In this document: piece after piece, positions 55,850 to 64,000 of the stretch
Layout: each line of letters opens with the position of its first letter
Numbering within the stretch: the stretch's first letter is position 1
Origin: Equus caballus
Lineage: Eukaryota > Chordata > Mammalia > Perissodactyla > Equidae
Reading direction: 5' to 3'
DNA length: 64,000 bases
Assembly: GCF_041296265.1 (NCBI RefSeq)
Contig: NC_091693.1
Span: forward strand, 7,101,001 to 7,165,000
Program-made: the position numbers and the translations under genes
The notes under the pieces: generated by a model
Told to the model about the DNA's origin: nothing
What the model saw: only the letters and a program-made list of their open reading frames with translations
Database searches by the model: none

Positions 55850-56900
55850 TTCCCTGTCGGTGGTCTTAAAGATTTTATGTGTTTGGGGATTTTTGAAGAT
55901 GCCCCACAAACCAAGAAGTGACCCGCTGGGAGGGGTGGGTTTAGGGAGCTGTCTAGACTGGCAAATTGGTTCCAGCAGCATAGTTCTCTCTACTGGGCAG
56001 ATCCATGGGACCCATCCTGGTTTGACCCCAAAGAAACCCCAGCTGACTCCTTAATGGAGGGCAGTGAGGCAGGAGAGGAAATGAAGAGGCCTGGCTGGGA
56101 ATCCTTGAGGCAGTGGTGGGGAGCTCAAGCCTGGTAGCAGAGTCCAGTCTCAGCTACAAGCTGGGATTTTTGTCAGCAAGGCCCAGGGGTTGGGGAGGAG
56201 AGATGGGCGGGCAGACCACAGGCACACCCCCTCCCGTGTCCCCGTGTGGGCCTGCCCTAGACTTTCTCTGGGTACTGCATTTTGCACCCCTGAGCTGTAT
56301 TTGCACCCATGTTGGTTAAATAAGTGGAAAGCAGACGACTTCTTAGCAGATGCAGCTGGGAGGAGGAGGAGGACGTTAGGAAGGAGCCCAGCCCTCAGAC
56401 CAAAGGGAGGATGGACAGAAGAGAAGCATGACTCTGCCCTAAACCCTGTGGGGGAGGCAGGTGCCCAAATAGTTATCAAATGGGGTTGAAAGTTGCAGAA
56501 TTATAATTTGAAGAGATATAATTTGTCAGAAGGTGGGGATAGGCTTCTCAGCAGGAGGACCAGTGTGGGGAAAGGCCTGGAGGGGGCCAAGGGGAGACAC
56601 GCAAGGGCCCCAGAGCACAGGCTCTGCCCCTTGGGCGTGTGGCTTCTACTTCAGCTTTGTCTCCAGTTAATACTCACCTCGGGACCTCTGCACCTTGCTC
56701 CTCTCTCTCAGCCTCGGTTTTCATCTCAGCTCCTCTCTCCCACTCCTCGGGGAGTGGGTGCCTGGGAAGATTAAATGGGATTGGCTCTGAGTTGATAATG
56801 ATTGGAGCTGAAGATGAGTCCAGGAGGACTTGTAATGCTGTTCCTTCTCCTTTTGTACAAGTTCAAAAAGTAGCAGAATGAAAACTGAAAAACCAAAACA
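55850..56900. other. intergenic stretch, no feature recognised
   Basis: No supported gene, RNA or nameable repeat. Open frames at 56,150-56,489 on both strands lack any family signature. Confidence 0.4.
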
Positions 56901-56904
56901 AACT

Positions 56905-57870
56905 CCAGTGGTGCCCATCTCACTCAACTAGAAGTCCTCACTGTGGTCCACAAGGCCTCACCTGATCTGGCTCCATCGCCTCTCTCATTTCACCTCCCAC
57001 TCTCCCCGTCCACGACTCATGCTCCAGCCACACTGGCTTTCTCACATCCCAGGCACACTCCTACCTCAGGGCCTTTGCACTTGCTGTTCCCTCAACCTGG
57101 AATACTCTTCCTTCAGTTCTGCACTGTCCAGTGTGGTACCTGGGAGCTACCTGTGACTTGAGCATTTGAAATGAGGATTTCTTTTTAATTTTATAAGTTT
57201 TAAGTCATTTAAATGTTAAAACTGAAGCAGTGTAAAATATTTTTTTTCCATTAAACACAAGTTTATTGTTTTGGTAGGATTACCTTTCATTTTATCTGTT
57301 GAAAATTAATTGTCTGAAAGACTTCGTAAGAAAAAAGGATTGTAAAATACCTCATTTTTATACTGATTACATGTTGAAGTGATAATGTTTTGGATATATC
57401 AGGTTAAAGAGAATATAAATTAAATCATTAAAATTAATTTCACCTGTTTCTACTGTTTCACTGTGACTACTAGGAAATTTAAAAGTATATCTGTGGTTCA
57501 CGTTCTCTTTCCATTGGACAGCACTACTCGGAGGCCCCACCGTGGCTGGTTTCCTCACTAGGATTTGCTATAACGACAATAATTAGAACATGATGACATA
57601 ATTGTCACCCTGATGCCTTCCTCCACCACCCTGATTAAATCGTACCCCCTTTCCCCTTTGCCCCCTCTTTCTCCTTAGCACTTATCACTATCGGACCTAT
57701 TACATACTTACCTGTTTCTTTTACTTACTGTTGGTCTCCCCGACTATAATGTCAGCTCCACAGAGACAGGACTTCAGCCTGTCTTGCTCACTGTCACAGC
57801 CCTGCCCTTTGACCCAGACCTCGCTCAGCAGACTCTCAGTCAATGTTGAATGAATGAATGGATGACACAG
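56905..57870 (+). mobile_element. L2 LINE split by a hAT-like DNA element
   Basis: L2 halves at about 56,905-57,115 (CCTCAGGGCCTTTGCACTTG) and 57,600-57,870 (CCTTAGCACTTATCACTATC ... AATGTTGAATGAATGAATGG). Between them an AT-rich element has complementary-looking ends, CTGCACTGTCCAGTG and CATTGGACAGCACT, typical of MER1-group hAT elements. Confidence 0.65.
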
Positions 57871-59010
57871 ATTTGCTCCATTACCCGGTCATTTGGGTCA
57901 ATATTGCCAAGACTGCCGGCCCTTTTTGCAGTGTCCCCAGGGAAACCATGCCTCCGTGGTTGGGGACAGAGACTTGGCCTGGCATTTGAAACAAGACAGA
58001 CCCAGGTTTGCCTCCTGACTTCTCCCTGAACCTGGAGTGTCCAGGGGAGCCAGCTCTGGGACTGTGGTTGGAACTCTAAAGGAAGAGGGACTCTCCTATT
58101 GGCTGCTAAATCAGAGGGATGTGTGCTCAGAGGTTTTGAGGGACACGCTGGCCACCACCAGGATAAGAATGAAGCCAAACCAGAGAAAAGAACTGGAGAT
58201 ATCATTTAAGCCCCTGGATCGACCTGTGCCTGAAGTCCTAAACTTTTCAGTTACCCATGAAAATAAATTCCCATTTCTATTTAAATCAGTGGAGATTGGG
58301 CTTCAGTCACTAGCTCTCTATGTGGCCTCAGGCCAGTGGCTTCCCATCTAGAGCCTCAGTTTCCCATTCTGTTAAGTGGGGACACATCATCGGGTGGTTG
58401 TGAGAATTAAGGAGAGGAGATCTGTCTTAAGTGCACATCCAGGAGCCTAGCACAGGGCTCCCGCCTCTGCTCTTGACTCTGATTCTGCTCCACCTCTTGT
58501 CCTGACACTTGAAGCTCTGGAGAGCACAGGAGCTTAGACACCTGGGGCTGGAGGCTGGACTCCAGGACCAAGCCCTGGCAATTCATCCTGGTGTCATCAA
58601 GACCCAGGAAAGGGGGTTTCACAGTCCTGCGCCAGGGATGGCCCAGCCTGGGGGCCCCCCATGGAGAATTTGAGCAGAGCACCTGTATGGATGCAGGTCA
58701 GAGGCAACTCGCCCACGTCACCTGCATCCTTCCCTACACGCCTCTGGCTTCCTGTGGCAAGCTCCAGTGCCTCTCCGCCTGCTGGCCTTTAGAAGCAGGA
58801 AAGGCAGGAAGTGCCAGGGAGTTAACATCTCCAGGAACAAGCTGTAACCAGTGAGAAATGGGAGCTGGTACCTAAATGTCACAATTTCTTCACCCCTAGG
58901 GTGGAACAACTTTGAGCGTGTCCCACACAGTCTCCTGGAGGTCCCAGTGGGATGGCTCCCCAGGTGCCCAGAGCGGCAACCAGCTCATCAACTCCTGTCC
59001 CTGGTTCACC
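57871..59010. other. intergenic stretch with possible old repeats
   Basis: Around 58,050-58,300 there is repeat-like sequence I cannot name, and at about 58,330-58,460 MIR-like text (CCTCAGTTTCCCATTCTGTT, GTGAGAATTAAGGAGAG). No gene is supported. Confidence 0.35.
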
Positions 59011-59012
59011 CC

Positions 59013-59171
59013 CTGCTCCCTGTCTGTCTGCTGGGACCCCCTCCCCAGTCCCCCTGCTCCCTGTCCGTCTGCTGGGACCCCCTCCCCAATCCCCCTGCTC
59101 CCTGTCTGTCTGCTGGGACCCCCTCCCCAATCCCCCTGCTCCCTGTCCGTCTGCTGGGACCCCCTCCCCAA
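59013..59171. repeat. 41-bp VNTR, four near-identical copies
   Basis: Unit starts at 59,013, 59,054, 59,095 and 59,136, exactly 41 bp apart. Copies 1 and 3 carry TGTCTGTCTG where 2 and 4 carry TGTCCGTCTG, and copy 1 has CCAGTCCCC where 2 and 3 have CCAATCCCC. The alternation implies duplication of an 82-bp pair. Near identity indicates recent origin. Confidence 0.95.
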
Positions 59172-59349
59172 TGAGCTACTTGTGCTTGAATCTTTTGCCT
59201 CAGGGTCCGAGGGACCCCAACCCAAGATGGGCTGATTCAGTTCTGTGTCCTGTGCTCAAGGCAAAGGGGTCTGTGGAGGCGGCTGTCCAGACATATCGGG
59301 ACCGTGTGCTAGTTTCTAGGTCCTCGAGCACCGGATATCCTCACACGTC

Positions 59350-59698
59350 TGCCATAGACTGAACGTGTCCCCTCAAAATTCATGTGTGGAAATCCTAACC
59401 CCCAATATGATGGTCTTAGGAGGTGGGGCCTTTGGGAGTGAGTAGGTCATGAGGTGGAAGTGGTTAGTGCCCTTATGAAAGAGACCCCAGAGAGCTCCCT
59501 GCCCCTTCTGCCATGTGAGGACACAGCGAGAAGACAGCTGCCTATGAACCAGGAAGTGGACCCTCACCAGACACCAAATCTGCTGGCAGCTTGATCTGGG
59601 ACTTCTCAGCCTCCAGCACTGTGAGAAATAAATGTCTATCATTTATAAGCCACCCAGTCTATAGTATTTTGTTATAGCAGCCCAAATGGACTAAGACA
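59350..59698 (+). mobile_element. MLT1-type solo LTR (ERVL-MaLR fossil)
   Basis: Text follows the MLT1 consensus closely: GGTCTTAGGAGGTGGGGCCT, GAGACCCCAGAGAGCTCCCT, GCCATGTGAGGACACAGCGA, CACTGTGAGAAATAAATGTC and GCAGCCCAAATGGACTAAGA. A nearly full-length solo LTR with no internal region, just downstream of the SYNE4 3' end. Old, shared by placental mammals as a family. Confidence 0.9.
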
Positions 59699-59717
59699 CA
59701 TCCTTTGAAAGTGACCA

Positions 59718-59723
59718 TTTATT
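59718..59723 (-). terminator. SYNE4: AATAAA polyadenylation signal of SYNE4
   Basis: Minus-strand AATAAA 22 bp past the SYNE4 stop codon, giving a very short 3' UTR. Confidence 0.7.
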
Positions 59724-59744
59724 ACATATGCCTGGGCTGTGTCC

Positions 59745-62700
59745 TCAGACTGGGGGGGGACCATTGACATAGCTGAGCACCACGTAAGGTGTCCTGGCCA
59801 GTCGGGCGGGAGAGGAGCAGGGGTCCCCTGACAGGGGCAGGAGCACTGTGGCACCCACCAGGAGAAGGAAGAGGAAGAGGAGAAGGAGGAAGGTCAGGGG
59901 CCACCTGGAGGCAGGAGCAGGGGCTCTGTGAAGGGAAATGCAGTGTTATGCAAATACGTGGGCTGCCACCATGAGCCCTGTCCCCACACCCGCAGACCCA
60001 TCTCCCAGGCATCTCACCCAGGGTCTACCTCCAGCATCACATCCTGTAGGTGGGGAGATGCTTGCCTCTTCTTGTCCTAAAGGTAGACAGCACCCAGCAG
60101 CAGAATGGATGGAAGTGGCACTCAGTGTGGACTTTCTCTTACTACTACAGGCCAACAGGGCTGGGCTTACTTCTCCTCCATTCTTGGCCCCCCCCATCCC
60201 CCATCCCCAGGACCCCACATGGACCCCCTCCAATGTGGTGGATGTCTGTTTGTACCTGCCCTTCATCTGATCCTCTTTTTCCTGGTAACGGTGGCTTAAT
60301 TTGAGGGGGATGGGGTCACACCTCCCCACTTTCCTGACCCCACACCTCCAATGCAGTGATTGGGCATGTGACCCAGATCTGGCCAATCCGAGTCCTCCAT
60401 GAGCTTGGCCACTGTGACTGGTTCAGAGTAGAGGCCATGACCCAAGCTGGGCAAGTGGGAGTCAGCCCTGCAACTTTGCTGCCTGAAGGTCGGCAGCACG
60501 CTCCTTCCCCTGGGGTGGGTAGACCAGTGGGAAGTGAGTGTGTAGCCACTGGGGTGGCCATTCTGCTGAGAAGGAAACCACCTTGGGGAAGTAGAGCCCA
60601 AGGGAGGGAGGGATTGAGCCCTGACAGCATTTGAGGTCCTGCATTCAGCAGCGCCTGGACTTTTCAGTTACATGAAAAAACAGCATCCCCTTTTTTATGC
60701 AGTTCAATCTAGGCTGGGTTTCTGCCACTTGCCATCAAGATTCCTGAGCGATACACCTAGCTGAGGAGCAGCTCACCTGAGACTTCCGGAGCAAGGAGCG
60801 TCTTCGGTGCCCTGCTAAGTGTTTCCGGTGGCTAAGGCCTGACAGGAGCATGTCCTGTGGGGACAGAGCAGTGTGGGATCCTTGGAGAACCAATGACAAA
60901 GGGACACAAAGTTGAGGAGGGGCCAGGATGGGGAGTGTCACAGAGATGAGATTCTGGCGGAAGAGAGAGATCTTGAGGAGAGACGAAGAGAGGGGCAGAG
61001 CCAAAGAAACCAAGAGAAGAGAGACATTATTTATTCATTCAACAAATATTTAATGAGTGTCTGTTACATGCCAGGCACTCTTCTAGGAGCTGGGGACACA
61101 GTGGGCATGGAAACAGGCACAGTCCTGGCATCCATGGAGCATTATTCTAGCAGGAGAGAGAGACCATGCACCAATAAATAAATATATGTCAAAATGTGGT
61201 CATCGCTCTTAGGAAATAAAGCAAGAGGAGAAGGAGAGAGGGCAGGGCAGGCCTCTGCAAAGAGGTGACATCTGAGGAGTGAGCTGGGCATCATCTGGGG
61301 CCTTTGAGATGGGAGTGAATTTGGAATGTTCGAACAGCCAGGAGGCTAGTGTGGCTGTAGTGGGGTGAATGAGGGGGAGAATGAGAGAAAATGAGGAAAT
61401 GTAGACACAGACAGAAGAGAAGAAAACGAAAAGTGAGAGAGGAACAGAGAGAGAGAGAGAGGGAGGGAGGGAGGAAAACATTGAGACACCAAGAGAGAAA
61501 GAGACTCCGACAGAGATAGAGGGGGAGAGAGCCACTAAGACCTCCTTGAAAGGGAAGGACCCTGCTAGGAGGCACACACGGGTGTCGTCCCCTGCCCCGC
61601 CCCGTCTCACCTCAAGGCCTTGTCCCCTGCCCTGAGAGCCCCTGTGGCCACACAGCTCACAGGGAGCCCCTGGTGTCAAGGGTGTCTTTCGCCCCAAGGG
61701 CCCAAGGCCCCCAACGTCCCCTGCCGGGTCCCACTCCAACTCTGCAGGAGTAGGGAGGCTACTGGGTGCCCGGGGCCCCCAGACTCCACCAGGTCCTGGC
61801 CCGTCCGAGTCCCCCTCGACCTCCAAATCCTGGTCCAATATGTTGGCCTCCTGGAACACCTGGTCAGAGGACAGAGGTCATGGGGGTTGTGGGATTGGCA
61901 CCAGAGCCAGGGACTGCCAGGGTGGGCCATACCAGGCTGTAGCTGACCAGCTGGGCCTGCAGCCGCCAGAGCCGCCGGAAGATGCTGTCTCGGTGGGCTC
62001 CGAGGACCCTCAGGATCTGCTCCAGGGAGGCCCGGGTCTGGGGCTCACTCTGCTGTGCCAGCCCCTCACCAAACACCAGCAGCGCATCCACACGCTCAGC
62101 TGCCCCACGCAGGTCTGCCTGTAGGGCCTGGGTACACAGGGATGGCATCACTTCCCACACGCGCACCCACCAGGGACCAGAGACCTGGGACCTAGAGTCG
62201 CACCGTCCCTTTCCTATCTAGACACCTGGAACACAGAATAAACCCATTTCCTACGCCAGGAAGCTGACACTCACTCCTGAGGCCCTGCCCACCCTCCTAC
62301 ATCTTGGCTTCCCACTGCCCACCTGCAGCTGGACCATTCCGCTCTGGGCTGATGCCCAGGGCCCCAGGCCTCGCTCCAGGTCCTGCAGCTGGAGACCCAG
62401 CCCCAACAGGCAAAGGTGCAGGTCCCCCTGGTCAACCTCCAATATGTCGCGGGCAGAGATGGGGCACTGGGGAACACAGGGGGCTGAGTCAGGGCTGGTG
62501 GGCCAACCAAGACCTTGCCCCCATTCCCATTGCCACTCCTCTTCTGTAGGCTCCTGCCTTCTGGATGCTTCTCTGCAGCAGAGTCCATCTCCGGATCTGC
62601 ACCAATGCTGCTCCCACCTGGAGTCCTTCCCAGCAGAGCCAGGCCTGAGGCCCTCTAGTTCAAAGTCTCCAGGTTTTCACGCTCCTGGAAACTTGGACAT

Positions 62701-63374
62701 GTGGGGCCTGGGGGTCTGGAGAGGGAGGGGGCGATGGAGCTGGATACCCCTACAAGGAACAGGGCTGCATGCAAGCCAGCAATTAAATAATGCTCTCTCA
62801 GTTGGTAAAATAATGAGATACTTCCTTAGTGATTGGTAAAGAAGCATTTTCTAGAGCGGCCCTCCCCTCCCAGATGCCCAACACTTTCCCAGCACCATCA
62901 CTTCATCTCCCATGTGGAGGGCAGATTCTGGGGGACAGAGAGGAAGTGGGGCTGGCACAGGGTCCCGGGGCACCTCAGCTCACCTCATGGTGTTTGCCCC
63001 CAGCTGGGTCCTCACTGGCAGAGGGTGCTGGCAGTCTGGGAGGGCCAGTAGCAGGCTCATTGCCCCTCAGCCCACCCTGGAAGTGCTCAAGAGGGTCCAA
63101 GGAATCCTGCCCCTGTTTCTGGGCCTGTTCCTGCCTGGTAGGTAGGGGACATTGACAGGCCCCTGGGTGATCCCTGGGACCCATTATCCACCCTGCCCTA
63201 CCCCTGTACCTTTTGGGACCCAAGTTTCAAAAGCCCCAACCCCTACCTGATTCTCTCCTCTCCAGATGCCGGGCAGATGGCGCATCCAACGAGATTCAGT
63301 TCCCTAGGGGCTCCAGGGGGGTGGTTGAGGGGCTCTGAAGGGGGTCTAGGGTCCAGAGGTGGTAGGAGGGCCAT
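59745..63374 (-). CDS. SYNE4: SYNE4 (nesprin-4), KASH-domain LINC complex protein
   Basis: Complement join 59745..59925, 60018..60076, 60777..60854, 61611..61859, 61933..62127, 62323..62466, 62984..63134, 63247..63374; 394 aa with all eight exons in phase and GT-AG ends (human about 404 aa). It sits in the outer nuclear membrane, binds SUN proteins and recruits kinesin-1, placing the nucleus in secretory epithelia and cochlear hair cells; loss causes deafness in humans and mice. The Pro-rich N-terminus begins MALLPPLDPRPPSEPLNHPP. A spectrin-like helical middle (residues about 95-210) is followed by the kinesin-light-chain motif LEWD (exon 61611..61859), a basic stretch, a transmembrane helix (FLLLLFLFLLLVGATVLL) and the luminal KASH tail ending YVNGPPPV. 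The short 27-bp segment I recall before the DM codons in human is not evident; GAG joins GAC directly. The start is set by the ATG after acceptor CTGTCCCCAG (63,383). Confidence 0.93.
61020..61370 (-). mobile_element. L2 LINE fragment in SYNE4 intron
   Basis: CATTCAACAAATATTTAATG, ATGCCAGGCACTCTTCTAGG and GGCCTCTGCAAAGAGGTGAC form an inverted L2 3' end. Confidence 0.75.
61371..61545. repeat. (GA)n-rich purine tract in SYNE4 intron
   Basis: GAGAGAGAGAGAGGGAGGGA-type sequence centred at about 61,450-61,480. Confidence 0.8.
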
Positions 63375-63382
63375 AGCTGGGG

Positions 63383-63600
63383 CCTGGGGACAGATAGTCA
63401 ATGAAAATCCCCAGTAAAAGCCCTTTTCCTAGCCAGGGGTAACCCCCCAGACGTCAGCAGGACTCACCCAGGCCTGAGGCAGCCAGGGGCCCAAGGGCCT
63501 GCTGGCTCCACCTCCTTCCAAGGGGAACCTGGAACCAGGTAATTTGACTCCCAGCTCAGGTGACAGAGGCACCACTTAACTCCTTCCTCCCTAGCAGACC
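63383..63600 (-). promoter_or_regulatory. SYNE4: probable SYNE4 5' untranslated exon and promoter region
   Basis: A good minus-strand donor, GCCTGG|GTGAGT (exon end at 63,478), could join a non-coding first exon to the coding exon acceptor at 63,384. The start site cannot be fixed. Confidence 0.4.
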
Positions 63601-63835
63601 AGTAGCTGGGAACCTTCCAGGCTCACCCTAGCCCTCCCCCCACCGCGAAAGGGTTCCAGATATAACCCCCACACACACCAGAGACCCGGATTCTGCCCCA
63701 CCCAGTGACCCATTCATCTGACCCCAGGGGCCCCACCATCCATCTAAGGTCCCAGATGCATTGCCCCTCGGGAACCCAAGCATCTGGCCCCCACCTCCGA
63801 GAAATCTAAACCCAAAGAAAGATGTTTTGTTTTGT

Positions 63836-63841
63836 TTTATT
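63836..63841 (-). terminator. ALKBH6: AATAAA polyadenylation signal of ALKBH6
   Basis: Minus-strand AATAAA 132 bp past the ALKBH6 stop. Confidence 0.6.
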
Positions 63842-63972
63842 TGGAATGGGGCCTTTTCCTGCGGTTCCCATAGTTACTGGGGAAATAACCCCAGAGAGCT
63901 GCCTCTGCCCCAGGGTTCCAAGGTCACAGGGACGCAGCCGTCCGAAGTCGGAGCGGGTCCCGGGGCCCGGCG

Positions 63973-64000
63973 TCACTTGCTGAGCAGGAGGCCGGTGCGC
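63973..64000 (-). CDS. ALKBH6: ALKBH6, last nine codons (partial)
   Basis: On the minus strand the last codons read RTGLLLSK then TGA. This matches my recollection of the C-terminus of ALKBH6 (LLLGK-type end), an AlkB-family Fe(II)/2-oxoglutarate dioxygenase. In human the gene lies immediately beyond SYNE4 on the same strand, which supports the call. The rest of the gene is outside the window, and only position and this short tail support it. Confidence 0.65.

Noticed and set aside
59013-59171. CRISPR-like direct repeats
   Set aside because: The 41-bp units are directly contiguous with no spacers, and the DNA is mammalian.

Overview
This is mammalian nuclear DNA, most likely from a perissodactyl (horse, rhinoceros or tapir lineage). 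Several tRNA-derived SINEs of the equine repetitive element (ERE) type are present, some with clean target-site duplications, among older L2, MIR, L1, hAT-Charlie and MLT1 copies. Gene content and order match the human 19q13.12 interval LRFN3 - SDHAF1 - SYNE4 - ALKBH6. This comes from recognising the proteins, not from a database search.

Layout: 0-6.7 kb is repeats, including an L2 split by an L1 that is itself split by an ERE. A CpG island with no assigned gene lies at 6.8-7.3 kb. A second CpG island at 12.6-13.0 kb is the likely promoter of LRFN3 (+ strand; two coding exons, 15,252-16,672 and 18,931-19,396; 628 aa). From 19.5 to 27 kb there are repeats and low-complexity sequence.

From about 27.2 to 54.4 kb, + strand, lies the most interesting object: a decayed but still intron-bearing gene of the FCGBP (IgGFc-binding protein) / zonadhesin type. 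It keeps an N-terminal IgGFc-binding-like domain, a Ser/Thr/Lys- and Glu/Pro-rich spacer, six split vWD domains with C8 and TIL/E-type cysteine-rich modules between them, a final vWD with no C8 after it, a terminal stop and an AATAAA. Many splice sites and a repeated exon-phase pattern are still legible, but the reading frame is broken at least a dozen times. I know of no named gene at this position; FCGBP itself lies elsewhere on the human chromosome.

SDHAF1 (single coding exon, + strand, 54,822-55,178) starts less than 500 bp after the pseudogene's polyadenylation signal, behind a CpG promoter with a CRE and a CCAAT box. SYNE4 (nesprin-4, - strand, eight coding exons, 59,745-63,374) ends in a KASH domain, and its whole coding sequence could be traced. 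The last codons of ALKBH6 (- strand) are at the right edge.

LRFN3 (synaptic adhesion), SDHAF1 (complex II assembly), SYNE4 (nuclear envelope) and ALKBH6 (AlkB-type dioxygenase) are independent genes with no shared pathway. Degenerate minisatellites and pyrimidine-rich tracts fill much of the intronic and intergenic space.
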